Source of the DNA: JAICMB01 sp963802915
Lineage (GTDB): Bacteria; Acidobacteriota; Terriglobia; Bryobacterales; Bryobacteraceae
Direction: 5' to 3'
Assembly (NCBI GenBank): GCA_963802915.1
Contig: CAWDKQ010000011.1
Location: 434,001-498,000, forward strand
Length of the DNA: 64,000 nt
The notes beneath the pieces were generated by a model. It made no database searches. It was not told where the DNA came from and saw nothing but the letters and a program-made list of their open reading frames with translations. A program made the position numbers and the translations under genes. Below, piece after piece: positions 40,376 to 48,729 of the stretch (the stretch's first letter is position 1; the number at the start of each line of letters is the position of its first letter).

Positions 40376-42007
40376 CTATTGCTCGGGAGGCAGCGCCAGC
40401 AAAAACTGGATCATATGATCCATGTCCTGTGGACTAAATTTGTACGGCGGCATGATGGTTCCTGGTGACATCTTTTGCGGGTCTTTGAAATGCGCTTCGA
40501 GCCAGGCCTTATCCCGATGCGTCCCGACACCGTTCAACGCCGGACCGAGCTTCTTCCCTACCCCATTCGCCATATGACACGCGTCGCAATGCTGGGCCTT
40601 GTATAACATCGCGCCTTGCACGGGACCAGCCGGAGCGTTGAGCAAAACCTTCTCATCATCGGGATTCAGTTGCAGCATAAACTCCGATAGAGAATTCAAC
40701 TGCCAGTTGGTCAATTGCAGCGGAGGCATGGACGTGCCGGGAATGGTTTCCGCGGGCTGTTTGAAATGCTGGATCATCCAAGCCGCGTTGCGATGCGGAG
40801 CGGAGATATGCGAAAGATCTGGTCCGATCGATTTCTGGCCGCCGCTCGCGTGGCACGACGAACAGTTCTCCTGCCGGAAATAACCGATGCCCGCGATAGC
40901 ATCGGGCGAGAGCTGCTGCCATGCCGCCACCTGGTTCTCGGGCGACGTAACATCCACCGCTTCTGACGGCGGGGTGGTCACGATAGCCGCGGTAGTGAGC
41001 CCGGCCCACGCCAGCGCACCAAGACACACGAAGCCGATTGCGAAAATCCGCTTCCCAAGCCGCAGCATCGGTCCTCTATCGATGAACGGGATCAGGAACA
41101 GAACCAGCACCGCAAGACCCGGGAGCACCGTACTCCCGACGACTTCCAGAGGCCCTTTAAAAAACTTCAGCGTCTGGAACAGGAACAGGAAATACCATTC
41201 CGGACGCGGGATGTAAGTGGTGTCCGTTGGATCCGCGAGCCGCTCCAGCGGGACCTTCGCCACCAGCGCCATAATGTACAGCGCCATGAACGCGACAAAC
41301 ACGCCGACGGTGTCTTTGAAAACCTGTTCCGGGAAAAACTTCTTGCGCGGAGCCGTATCATCGACCGCGGGAGCCACGCCATGCTTCCGAACCAGGTAAA
41401 TATGCACCGCGATCAGAATCATGGTTAGCGGCGGCAGCAATACAACGTGCAGCGCATAAAATCGCGCAAACGTGACCACGCCGATGCTTCCTTCGCCGCC
41501 CAGCAAACGGGTCAAATACGGCCCGACGACTGGCGCCTGTCCAGCGATCTGCGTCGCAACCACGGTGCCCCAATACGCTCGGTTGTCCCACGGCAGCAGG
41601 TAACCGGTCAGGCCGAACGTCATGGTGATCAGAAGCAAAACGACGCCCAGCATCCAAGTGGCTTCGCGAGGCTTCTTGTACGCGCCATACACGAACACCT
41701 GAATCATGTGCGCGACCACGATCACGATCATGAAGCTGGCACCCCAATGATGCAGTCCGCGAATCATACGGCCGGCCGTCAGCTCCGTGACGATGTACTT
41801 TACGCTGTTGTAGGCATCACCCGGAGTGGGCGCGTAATTTACAGCCAGCAGGATTCCCGTGACCGCCTGTAGCAGGAAAAAGAAAACGGCCATGCTGCCG
41901 ATAATCTGGTGCCAGCCGCTCGACGCGGGGATGTCTTCATAGAGAAAATCCCGGACTGCGGATTCGATGCCGGTGCGGTGCTCGAGCCAGTCGAGAATTT
42001 TACGCAT
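40376..42007 (-). CDS. Cytochrome b of a bc-type complex fused to a di-haem cytochrome c
   Basis: About 543 aa, starting at the ATG 42007, which overlaps the Rieske stop. Residues 1-360 form cytochrome b6/b with haem-ligand histidines in GLHHWGASFMIVIVVAHMIQ and ARFYALHVVLLPPLTM... HIYLV, and the quinone-site PEWYFLFLFQ. After two further helices, residues 390-543 carry two cytochrome c modules with CSSCH and CDACH haem motifs, each followed by a methionine ligand region (GTSMPPL, GTIMPPY). The enzyme oxidises quinol and passes electrons via Rieske iron-sulphur and the fused haems, so no separate cytochrome c1 is needed. Such fusions occur in several phyla. Confidence 0.92.
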   Translation of the reverse strand: MRKILDWLEHRTGIESAVRDFLYEDIPASSGWHQIIGSMAVFFFLLQAVTGILLAVNYAPTPGDAYNSVKYIVTELTAGRMIRGLHHWGASFMIVIVVAHMIQVFVYGAYKKPREATWMLGVVLLLITMTFGLTGYLLPWDNRAYWGTVVATQIAGQAPVVGPYLTRLLGGEGSIGVVTFARFYALHVVLLPPLTMILIAVHIYLVRKHGVAPAVDDTAPRKKFFPEQVFKDTVGVFVAFMALYIMALVAKVPLERLADPTDTTYIPRPEWYFLFLFQTLKFFKGPLEVVGSTVLPGLAVLVLFLIPFIDRGPMLRLGKRIFAIGFVCLGALAWAGLTTAAIVTTPPSEAVDVTSPENQVAAWQQLSPDAIAGIGYFRQENCSSCHASGGQKSIGPDLSHISAPHRNAAWMIQHFKQPAETIPGTSMPPLQLTNWQLNSLSEFMLQLNPDDEKVLLNAPAGPVQGAMLYKAQHCDACHMANGVGKKLGPALNGVGTHRDKAWLEAHFKDPQKMSPGTIMPPYKFSPQDMDHMIQFLLALPPEQ

Positions 42008-42497
42008 GGGGCGCCAGTGGACCAATCTGAAGCTGATTACCCGCGATCTTGACCTCGTACCGGTCGAGCGGCCGGGGAGCCGGTCCGCTCAACACGGCGC
42101 CGTCGATGGAGAACGTCGAGGTGTGGCACGGACACAGGAAGTTCTTAGAGTTCTGGTCCCAGTGGTAGGCGCATCCAAGATGTGTGCATTGGGGAGAGAA
42201 CGCGATGGCCTGAGTGTCGCTGGTTTTGACGACCCACGCCGTGGTTTTTTCGCTGCTCACTTTCCAGCCATCGACCTTGTTAATGCGGAATGAGACTTCC
42301 TGGGGCGTCCCGATCTGGATCTGGCTCAGATCCGCGGCGTCCACCCATTGCGCTTTTTTCTTGGCGCGGGGCGGAAGGAAAAGGTAGACGAAAGCCGGTA
42401 CGGAGACCATTGCGCCAATTGCGGCGCCCAGGCCGTAGATGAAGGAAAGATGGTAGAAGTGCCGCCGGGAAGGCTTGGCGGAGGTTTGTTCAGTCAT
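42000..42497 (-). CDS. Rieske [2Fe-2S] protein of the bc-type complex
   Basis: A 165-aa iron-sulphur subunit. One N-terminal transmembrane helix (about residues 18-42), with a preceding SRRHF motif resembling a Tat signal, anchors it in the membrane. The cluster ligands are in CTHLGCAYHW and CPCHTSTFSIDG, two Cys and two His, followed by PAPRPLDRYEVKI. It transfers electrons from quinol to the fused haems of the next gene. Its TAA overlaps the ATG of the cytochrome b gene (ATGCGTAA), showing translational coupling. Confidence 0.94.
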   Translation of the reverse strand: MTEQTSAKPSRRHFYHLSFIYGLGAAIGAMVSVPAFVYLFLPPRAKKKAQWVDAADLSQIQIGTPQEVSFRINKVDGWKVSSEKTTAWVVKTSDTQAIAFSPQCTHLGCAYHWDQNSKNFLCPCHTSTFSIDGAVLSGPAPRPLDRYEVKIAGNQLQIGPLAPHA

Positions 42498-42588
42498 GGC
42501 AGACGGTTCTAGTTACAGAGTAACTTCGAATCTAACAGGTTACGACAAAACGTTCGGGCCGTGACGGAAAGTTGGTTGAGAAAAGAGC

Positions 42589-42616
42589 AGCGGACCGCGC
42601 GAGCACGCGATCCGCT
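42589..42616. other. GC-rich imperfect hairpin in the Rieske-ribBA divergent region
   Basis: Arms AGCGGACCGCG (42589-42599) and CGCGATCCGCT (42606-42616) pair over 11 positions with one mismatch and a six-base loop. On the plus strand TAATTA follows, not a T-run. It may belong to the ribBA leader or be a protein-binding inverted repeat between the two divergent transcripts. Confidence 0.4.
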
Positions 42617-42625
42617 TAATTAGAG

Positions 42626-42675
42626 GGCGGCGTAAACTCCGCCGCCGGTGGATAGATTACCTATCTCATCGGCGG
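42626..42675 (+). promoter_or_regulatory. Two mutually exclusive hairpins in the ribBA leader region
   Basis: Hairpin 1 pairs GGCGGCG (42626-42632) with CGCCGCC (42640-42646). Hairpin 2 pairs CCGCCGGTGGATAG (42642-42655) with CTATCTCATCGGCGG (42661-42675) with one bulged T, one G-T pair and loop ATTAC. The two share bases 42642-42646, so an RNA could hold only one at a time, the arrangement expected of an attenuator-like switch. It ends about 70 bases before the ribBA ATG. It does not match the FMN riboswitch consensus. Whether it is transcribed is not known. Confidence 0.35.
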
Positions 42676-42744
42676 TGCCTGCCAGAACTTTAGGCCCTTA
42701 GATGCTCGACCGGTCCGCCCGTGCACGTTATCCTGAAACTGACA

Positions 42745-43824
42745 ATGCCATTTGCGTCCATACCGGAAGCGGTCGAAGAGTTCCGCGCCGGCCGCATGGT
42801 GGTCATCGTTGACGACGAGGACCGCGAAAACGAAGGCGATCTTACGGTTGCGGCCGAAAAGATCACGCCCGAGTTCATCAACTTCATGGCCACCCACGCG
42901 CGCGGCCTGATCTGTCTCTCGCTGAGCCCCGAGATCTGCGATGCGCTCGAACTCCCGATGATGACCTCGCGCAATACCTCGCGCTTCGGAACCGCCTTCT
43001 GCGAATCCATCGAGGCCAGCGAGGGCGTCACTACCGGAATCTCCGCAGCCGACCGCGCCCGAACGATCCAGGTCGCCATCGACCCTAATTCCAAGCCCGG
43101 CGATCTCGCCCGCCCCGGCCATGTCTTCCCGCTTCGCGCCCGTGAAGGCGGGGTCCTTGTGCGGGCCGGTCAAACCGAAGCCGTCGTGGACCTCGCCCGC
43201 ATTGCCGGACTTCGACCTGGTGGCGTGATCTGCGAAATCATGAACGAGGACGGCACCATGGCTCGCGTGCCGCAGCTCAAGGAATTCTGCAAGCGCCACG
43301 GCTTTAAAATGATCTCGGTGGCCGAGCTCATCCGCTACCGCCTTCACAACGAGCGCTGCATCGAGCGCCATTCGGAAGGCTGCCTGCGCACACCGCTCGG
43401 TTCGTGGCGCACCATAACTTACGCCAGTATGGTCTTGCCCGAACAGCATATCGCGCTGGTTCACGGCGAGCTCAATTCCGACGAGCCCGTTCTCGTCCGC
43501 ATGCATTCGCATTGCGTTTACGGTGACGTTTTCGGGTCCACCGATTGCGAATGTCATGACATGATCCAGCGATCCATGGAGAGGATCGCCCGGGAAGGCG
43601 CGGGCGTCCTGGTATATCTCCATCAAACGGGACCGGGCATCCGCGACCATCGCGCGTTCTCCACGCCTGACGGTACGCCGAAAATGCAGCATGAAGCCGG
43701 CATCGGAGCGCAAATCCTCGCCGACCTTGGCCTGCACAGCATCCGCCTGCTCACGAACCATCCGCGTAAAGTCGCAGGCCTCGAAGCGTACGGAATCGAA
43801 ATCGTGGATCAGGTCCCGGTATAA
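42745..43824 (+). CDS. ribBA: DHBP synthase with a divergent GTP cyclohydrolase II domain (RibBA-like)
   Basis: About 359 aa. The N-terminal domain (residues 1-200) is a complete 3,4-dihydroxy-2-butanone-4-phosphate synthase with VDDEDRENEGDL, NFMATHARGLICLSL, GISAADRARTI and HVFPLRAREGGVLVRAGQTE, giving the C4 unit of riboflavin. The C-terminal domain resembles GTP cyclohydrolase II: the zinc cysteines are kept (HSHCVYGDVFGSTDCECHD) and the end IRLLTNHPRKV is normal. The catalytic motif LRxEGRGIGL is replaced by LHQTGPGIRD and the following about 15 residues are shortened. The domain may be inactive, as in RibBX proteins. An ATG at 42745 was chosen over a GTG at 42721. Confidence 0.88.
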   Translation: MPFASIPEAVEEFRAGRMVVIVDDEDRENEGDLTVAAEKITPEFINFMATHARGLICLSLSPEICDALELPMMTSRNTSRFGTAFCESIEASEGVTTGISAADRARTIQVAIDPNSKPGDLARPGHVFPLRAREGGVLVRAGQTEAVVDLARIAGLRPGGVICEIMNEDGTMARVPQLKEFCKRHGFKMISVAELIRYRLHNERCIERHSEGCLRTPLGSWRTITYASMVLPEQHIALVHGELNSDEPVLVRMHSHCVYGDVFGSTDCECHDMIQRSMERIAREGAGVLVYLHQTGPGIRDHRAFSTPDGTPKMQHEAGIGAQILADLGLHSIRLLTNHPRKVAGLEAYGIEIVDQVPV

Positions 43825-43830
43825 GGGGAC

Positions 43831-44337
43831 CTACGCTTGTTCGTCCGCGGACGGTCCATAGATCGCGGGGACTGGAACATCATTCAGCCGCAAATAAACG
43901 GTAAGCTGACCGCGATGATGGATGCTGTGGTTGAGAACCATGCCCTTAATCACCGCAATGCGAGGCATGGTGAAGATCGGCTGCCCTGTCATCAACAGAG
44001 TCCAGGGCTTCATGAAATCCTCGTCGGTCGTCTTCGCCAATGCCGCGCGCATTGCAGCGACATGCTTGTCGAATTGCGCGAGCAGCTCCTTCTGTGTCGT
44101 GATCTCTTCCATCTTGAATGGGGGCGCATCTGGAGGCGCGATGTCGAGAGATTCCTTTTCAATCGTCAAGGCACCCCATTCAGGCATTGTTGCGAGGTGA
44201 GTCGCCAACATTCCCAGGCTGTAAGACTTCGGGTGTGGTTTCCAACCGAACTTGTCCTCGGGGCAGCGCTCGAGAGCTTTGCGGGTATTGGCCATTTCCT
44301 GGTCGAATTCGGGAAGTAAAGCATCGGTGATGTGCAT
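43831..44337 (-). CDS. DinB family protein
   Basis: A 168-aa four-helix-bundle protein of the DinB/YfiT superfamily, many of which are metal-dependent thiol S-transferases. The three metal histidines are suggested by LATHLATMP near residue 47 and NHSIHHRGQLTVYLR near residue 140. Helical segments FDQEMANTRKALERCPEDKF and QFDKHVAAMRAALAKT fit the bundle. Substrate unknown. It converges with ribBA with only six bases between stops. Confidence 0.88.
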   Translation of the reverse strand: MHITDALLPEFDQEMANTRKALERCPEDKFGWKPHPKSYSLGMLATHLATMPEWGALTIEKESLDIAPPDAPPFKMEEITTQKELLAQFDKHVAAMRAALAKTTDEDFMKPWTLLMTGQPIFTMPRIAVIKGMVLNHSIHHRGQLTVYLRLNDVPVPAIYGPSADEQA

Positions 44338-44402
44338 GAGAGTTCTCCTCCCAAATATTCGCCTTTTATTCTCCCTTTGTCAAATTAAAATCTTGATACA
44401 GC

Positions 44403-44438
44403 TTGCACGTTTTGATCGTTCGATATATCCTCGTATAT
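44403..44438 (+). promoter_or_regulatory. Possible promoter/operator of mazEF
   Basis: TTGCAC (44403-44408), a 17-base spacer and TATCCT (44426-44431) could form a sigma-70 promoter. An AT-rich inverted repeat (ATATA and TATAT around TCCTCG, about 44423-44440) overlaps it and the start codon, a position suited to repression by MazE. No ribosome-binding site precedes the ATG, so a leaderless transcript is possible. Confidence 0.3.
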
Positions 44439-44687
44439 ATGGCACGAGCCAACACGAGTCTGGCGAAGTGGGGTAGCAGCCTCGCCGTTCGAATACCGAA
44501 GGCGATCCTTGAAGCCGCTCAACTCAAAGCCGGCGATGAACTGGAAATTGAACTTCACGACCGCACCATCGTGATTCAGCCAGCCGCCGATAAGCCAACC
44601 CTCCAGGAATTGGTCGACGGGATCACGCCTGAGAACTGCCACCCCGTAACGGACTGGGGCGGTCCATTGGGGAACGAAGCATGGTAA
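44439..44687 (+). CDS. mazE: MazE/AbrB-like antitoxin
   Basis: An 82-aa antitoxin with a SpoVT/AbrB swapped-hairpin DNA-binding domain: SLAKWGSSLAVRIPKAIL and AQLKAGDELEIELHDRTIVI are the typical MazE strands. The C-terminal tail (ELVDGITPENCHPVTDWG) should bind and neutralise MazF. The ATG at 44439 starts the conserved region; a TTG at 44403 is in frame but would add a hydrophobic, atypical extension. The gene overlaps mazF by seven bases. In this family the antitoxin and the complex repress their own promoter. Confidence 0.9.
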   Translation: MARANTSLAKWGSSLAVRIPKAILEAAQLKAGDELEIELHDRTIVIQPAADKPTLQELVDGITPENCHPVTDWGGPLGNEAW

Positions 44688-45025
44688 GTCGCCCGTGGAT
44701 TCCAAACCGCGGCGATCTCGTATGGCTCACATTCGATCCTCAAGCGGGACGGGAACAGGCCGGCAGACGGCCAGCGTTAGTGCTTTCACCCAGTACGTAT
44801 AACGGCAAAACAGGCTTGGCTATCCTGTGCCCGATTACCACGCGACACAAATCCTACCCGTTCGAAGTCCCTTTGCCAGCGGATCTTCCCATCCAGGGCT
44901 CAATCCTCTCCGATCACGTGAAAAGTGCGGATTGGAGAGAGCGCCATGCAGAATTCATCGGCAGGGTATTACCGGACGTCATGGCGTCCGTCCTCAATCG
45001 CATCGGCCCGCTACTCGGGTTCTGA
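44681..45025 (+). CDS. mazF: MazF/PemK family endoribonuclease toxin
   Basis: Toxin of 114 aa that cleaves mRNA (or tRNA/rRNA) at short sequence motifs. Family signatures are visible: RGDLVWLTFDPQAGREQAGR at the N-terminus with RRPALVLSP, then the catalytic-region ILCPITTRHKSYPFEV and GSILSDHVKSADWRER. It overlaps mazE by seven bases. The stop lies one base from the end of the convergent methyltransferase gene. The pair looks intact. Cleavage specificity cannot be read from the sequence. Confidence 0.93.
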   Translation: MVSRPWIPNRGDLVWLTFDPQAGREQAGRRPALVLSPSTYNGKTGLAILCPITTRHKSYPFEVPLPADLPIQGSILSDHVKSADWRERHAEFIGRVLPDVMASVLNRIGPLLGF

Positions 45026-45026
45026 A

Positions 45027-45536
45027 TCACCGCGCCCGCGGGATCCATCGCGGCGTCGTCCGGCAGTATTCGAGATATCCCGGCCCCCGCGTTCGCCGCA
45101 AATGAGGCTCTTCCACGAAAACGATCACGAGATGAAAGACCAGCCAGGCCGACGCGGCATAAAGAACCAGATTGGGCGACGCGAATACCAGCGCTTCGCC
45201 CCATAGAATCGCGACAACGCCGACATACATCGGATTCCGCACGTAGCGATAAATTGCGCCGCGCACCAACGTTTGCGGCTCGAGCCCCAGCACAAACGCG
45301 AGCGGCCGTGTAAACCAGATCGCGGGCGTACCGTGGCCGGATAGGAGAAACTCCAGCGCGGACCACAAGTACAAGAAGAGTCCGAGCCCAATCGGAATCC
45401 ATCCGAGTTGACGCATCCACCACGGCACTTGGGACCAAACCCGGGCGGGATTGTAGAACGTCAAGGGGAGCCACACAGTCACGGTGCCGGGCACCAGAAC
45501 CGTAAAAATCAGTGCGCGGAGAATCAATCCAACCAT
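45027..45536 (-). CDS. Isoprenylcysteine methyltransferase-like membrane protein (PEMT/ICMT family)
   Basis: Integral membrane protein of about 169 aa, starting at the ATG 45536 with AGAGGA upstream; an upstream ATG at 45605 is less likely. Four or five hydrophobic helices are followed by the methyltransferase signatures RYVRNPMYVGVVAILWGEAL, a typical SAM-binding segment, and FVEEPHLRRTRGPGYLEYCR. The family transfers methyl groups from SAM to lipid or prenyl-type substrates. Bacterial members have mostly unknown substrates. Confidence 0.88.
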   Translation of the reverse strand: MVGLILRALIFTVLVPGTVTVWLPLTFYNPARVWSQVPWWMRQLGWIPIGLGLFLYLWSALEFLLSGHGTPAIWFTRPLAFVLGLEPQTLVRGAIYRYVRNPMYVGVVAILWGEALVFASPNLVLYAASAWLVFHLVIVFVEEPHLRRTRGPGYLEYCRTTPRWIPRAR

Positions 45537-45771
45537 GTCAATCCTCTCCAGCCGTGCATGCGGCCTTGCGGGTCTGAGATAATCGAAGAAAGCATTGGCG
45601 CCCATCGGCGAGCCCAGGCTCGGGGATTCGCGGCTCCTTTAGAACTGCGCCCCTGGCCGAAAAGCGCGCCAGATGGCTGCAAATCGCTGAAGCGAAATCG
45701 GTGTTTTGCCTCTTTATACTAACTGGATGGCGGGGGACGGAGTTTCTTTTGTACGCTTGTAATTGATCGGT

Positions 45772-46107
45772 ATGGACGAGCAGAAGATCCTGGCTAGACT
45801 GCGTGAGATTTGCCTGGCGCTCCCCGGGTCGAGCGAGACCGTTACGTTTGGACACCCGACCTTTCAGGCCGGCAAGATGAAGACCTTCGCGGTGCTCGAA
45901 CGGTACAAGGGAGAATTGTCGATCAGCTTCAAAGTGGGTAAGTCCATGCAGAACGTCTTCCTCGACGACCCCCGATTCTTCAAGACGCCCTACGTCGGAC
46001 AGCACGGCTGGGTGTCTTTGCGAGTGAACGGCGGGCGTTTGGATTGGAAGGAGATCGCGGAGCTGGCGGCGGGCAGCCACCAGTTAATAACCGGAAAGAA
46101 GAAATGA
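45772..46107 (+). CDS. MmcQ/YjbR family protein
   Basis: A 111-aa protein of the MmcQ/YjbR family, with a double-wing DNA-binding-like fold and no firm function. Conserved features are LREICLALPGSSETVTFGHP, FQAGKMKTFAVLERYK and the C-terminal GWVSLRVNGGRLDWKEIAEL. The ATG at 45772 was chosen; a TTG at 45763 would add three residues. It is the first gene of a tightly overlapping plus-strand series, with its stop sharing bases with the start of the CDF gene. The 235 bases before it hold nothing recognised. Confidence 0.85.
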   Translation: MDEQKILARLREICLALPGSSETVTFGHPTFQAGKMKTFAVLERYKGELSISFKVGKSMQNVFLDDPRFFKTPYVGQHGWVSLRVNGGRLDWKEIAELAAGSHQLITGKKK

Positions 46108-47009
46108 ATTCTTCCGGCCGCGTCGGCCGAAGCGTAGCGTTCGCGAGTATCTTCATCAGCGCGGCGCTGGCAGCTATTAAGATCGCGGTCGGCCTCAAAG
46201 CGAACTCCACCGCCGTCGTTTCCGACGGAATCGAATCCGCCACCGACGTTCTCGCTTCCAGCCTGGTTCTGTTTGGGCTGGTGATGGCGGCCAAACCGCC
46301 GGACGCCGAACATCCCTACGGGCATGGCCGGTTGGAAACTCTCTCGGGCATGGCGGTCGGAATTATTTTGGCCGTCACAGGCTCCCTCATCGCAGTCGAG
46401 TCGGTGCGGCGCGCCTTTCATCCTCATGGTCCGCCGTCGACATTCGCCATCTGGCCGGTGCTGGTTTCCATCTTCGTCAAAGGATCGCTGTTTCTCACCA
46501 AGCGCCATTTTGGACGTGAGATTCGCAGTTCCTCGCTCTTGGCCGACGCCTGGAACGATGGCATGGACACTATCTCGGGCATCGTCGCGCTGGCCGGCGT
46601 CAGCCTCGAGGCTTTCGGGCCGCGGCAGTTCGGCATCGCCGACGAGGCCGGCGGCTTCCTCGTTGGAATCATCGTTATCATTCTCGGAATCCGCATCGTG
46701 CGCGACACGACGTATCAGCTTATGGACACGATGCCGGATCCGATTCTGTTGGAACAGCTTCGCAAAGTGGCGATGACGGTCCCCGGCACGCTGGGCGTCG
46801 AAAAACTTTTCGCGCGCAAAACGGGACTGCAATATCACGTGGATTTGCATCTCGAAGTGGATCCGGATATGACGGTAGCGGAGTCGCACGAAATCGCGAC
46901 CGAGGTGCGGGGTAAGATCCGGCAAGAGGTTTCGTGGGTGGCCGACGTTCTCGTACATGTCGAGCCGCATGGGCTCGCTACAATCGACAGCAGGCATGGA
47001 AAATCGTGA
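46104..47009 (+). CDS. Cation diffusion facilitator (CDF) family metal exporter
   Basis: A 301-aa inner-membrane protein with six hydrophobic helices and a C-terminal cytoplasmic domain. The CDF signature HPYGHGRLETLSGM lies at the end of the first cytoplasmic loop. Metal-site candidates are in helix 2 (VSDGIESATDVLAS) and helix 5 (ADAWNDGMDTISG), where an Asp-rich pattern differs from the HxxxD of Zn-selective CDFs and suggests another metal range such as Fe or Mn. The ATGA overlap with the MmcQ-like gene and the 14-base overlap with polX make it part of the run. Confidence 0.9.
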   Translation: MNSSGRVGRSVAFASIFISAALAAIKIAVGLKANSTAVVSDGIESATDVLASSLVLFGLVMAAKPPDAEHPYGHGRLETLSGMAVGIILAVTGSLIAVESVRRAFHPHGPPSTFAIWPVLVSIFVKGSLFLTKRHFGREIRSSSLLADAWNDGMDTISGIVALAGVSLEAFGPRQFGIADEAGGFLVGIIVIILGIRIVRDTTYQLMDTMPDPILLEQLRKVAMTVPGTLGVEKLFARKTGLQYHVDLHLEVDPDMTVAESHEIATEVRGKIRQEVSWVADVLVHVEPHGLATIDSRHGKS

Positions 47010-48729
47010 AATCGCGCGGATTCTGAATGAGACCGCGGATCTCATGGAGATCGCGGGCAACGATGGATTCCGCATTCGCAGCTACCGAAACGCGGCATCC
47101 GTGCTCGAGACGTACCCCGAAAAGGTCGAAGATATCGTTTGCAATCCGGAGCGCAAAGTAACTGAGATTCCAGGCGTCGGTAAGGGCATCGCTCTGGCGC
47201 TTCAGGATATCTGCGCGCGTGGATCGTTCCCCGTTCGCGATCAACTGCTCGAAAAATTCCCGGCTTCTGGGCTGGAGCTGCTGAAGATCCAGGGGCTCGG
47301 CCCGAAGAGCATCGCTGTGCTCTACGAGCATTTCCAGGTTTCGAACATCGACGATCTGGAGCGCATCTGCCGCGAACAGAAAATGCGGGATCTGCCGCGG
47401 ATGGGCGCCAAGCTCGAAGAGAAAGTACTGCGGTCCATCGCGCAATATAAACAGAGCGCGGGACGATATCGACTCAACTTCGGCCATCGCGTGGCTGACG
47501 AGCTGATGGCCTATTTGGCCGAAGGCGAAGGACTGGAAAAAATCAGCGCCGCTGGAAGCTTGCGCCGGGGGAAGGAAACCATCGGCGATCTCGATCTGCT
47601 CGTCACCGGTCCTGGAGCGCCGGTGGCGCTTGAAAGATTCGTCCAGCATCCACGCGTTCACGAAGTGCTCGGAAAAGGCGCGAACAAGGCCAGCGTGCGA
47701 TTCGGACTCGAAGGCTTGCAGGTCGACCTGCGCGCGCTTCCGCACGAAAGCTATGGCGCGGCGATGCAATATTTCACGGGCAGCAAGGAGCACAACGTCA
47801 ACCTCCGCACCCGCGCGTTGAAGCTCGGCTTGACGCTGAATGAATACGGACTGTTCCGTCTCGAAGGAAATGAGCGGGTCGCCGGCGAGACCGAGGAAGA
47901 CGTTTACGAAAAAATGGGCCTGGATTGGATCCCGCCGGAACTGCGCGAAAACTGCGGCGAGATTGAGGCCGCGGCTGAGCACCGGCTCCCCAAGCTGCTG
48001 CACCTCTCCGATATCCGCGGCGACCTGCACATGCACACCACGGAAACCGACGGCCGCGCAACTCTCGAAGAGATGGCCGAGGCCGCGCGCGAACTGGGCT
48101 ACGAATATATCGCGATCACGGATCACTCCAAGGCGATCGCGATGGCGAACGGTCTCGATGAAAAACGAGCGGTCGAATTTGCGCAGCGCGTTCGGGACCT
48201 GAATCGCGACGGCAGCCTCGGAATCCGAATTCTATCGGGCCTCGAATGCGATATCCGAAAAGACGGAACCATGGATCTCGAAGAGGACGCCCTGGCCGAG
48301 CTCGACATCGTCATTGGCAGCGTCCACAGCTTGATGAACATGGAGTCCGCCGAGATGACGGATCGGCTGATGCGCGCGCTGGAATCGCCGAATATCAATG
48401 CGCTCGGCCATCCCACCGGCCGCATGATTCTACAGCGCGAGCCGTTTCCGTTCGACTTCGAACGCGTCGCGTCTGAGGCGGTACGCCGTAACGTCGCTCT
48501 CGAAATCAATGGCAGCCCGGAGCGCCTAGACCTGAGCGGCGCAATGACTCGGACCGCAAGGTCGCTGGGCGCGAAATTCATTATTTCAACCGATTCGCAC
48601 CATCCCAAGAGCCTCAAGACGAACATGCCATACGGAGTTTTGACGGCGCGCCGCGGCTGGCTGGAACCCGCCGACGTGCTCAATACGTTACCGCACGACC
48701 AGTTGATGCAAGCCCTCCGAAAATCATGA
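46996..48729 (+). CDS. polX: DNA polymerase/3'-5' exonuclease PolX
   Basis: Repair polymerase of 577 aa from the ATG at 46996. An N-terminal helix-hairpin-helix 8-kDa-like domain (about residues 1-130: KVTEIPGVGKGIALALQDI, then LLKIQGLGPKSIAVLYE) is followed by a pol X nucleotidyltransferase domain with GSLRRGKETIGDLDLLV near residues 188-204. The C-terminal PHP phosphoesterase domain (about 345-575) shows DLHMHTTETDGRATLEEM, AITDHSKAI and LECDIRKDG, the metal ligands of its 3'-5' exonuclease. It fills gaps in base-excision repair. It overlaps the CDF gene by 14 bases and the NUDIX gene by four. Confidence 0.95.
   Translation: MENREIARILNETADLMEIAGNDGFRIRSYRNAASVLETYPEKVEDIVCNPERKVTEIPGVGKGIALALQDICARGSFPVRDQLLEKFPASGLELLKIQGLGPKSIAVLYEHFQVSNIDDLERICREQKMRDLPRMGAKLEEKVLRSIAQYKQSAGRYRLNFGHRVADELMAYLAEGEGLEKISAAGSLRRGKETIGDLDLLVTGPGAPVALERFVQHPRVHEVLGKGANKASVRFGLEGLQVDLRALPHESYGAAMQYFTGSKEHNVNLRTRALKLGLTLNEYGLFRLEGNERVAGETEEDVYEKMGLDWIPPELRENCGEIEAAAEHRLPKLLHLSDIRGDLHMHTTETDGRATLEEMAEAARELGYEYIAITDHSKAIAMANGLDEKRAVEFAQRVRDLNRDGSLGIRILSGLECDIRKDGTMDLEEDALAELDIVIGSVHSLMNMESAEMTDRLMRALESPNINALGHPTGRMILQREPFPFDFERVASEAVRRNVALEINGSPERLDLSGAMTRTARSLGAKFIISTDSHHPKSLKTNMPYGVLTARRGWLEPADVLNTLPHDQLMQALRKS

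Noticed and set aside
42498..42744. FMN riboswitch upstream of ribBA
   Set aside because: The conserved RFN blocks (GGGGCAGGGUGAAAUUCCC, GACCGGCGGU, and the final GGAUGGGAGAAGR) are not present in order; only isolated GC-rich hairpins are seen.
42661..43761. 366-residue antisense frame opposite ribBA
   Set aside because: It mirrors the coding gene and shows no family signature.
46104..48729. CDF-PolX fusion or metal-repair system
   Set aside because: The reading frames differ and overlap by only 14 bases; adjacency in a dense operon is a simpler explanation.
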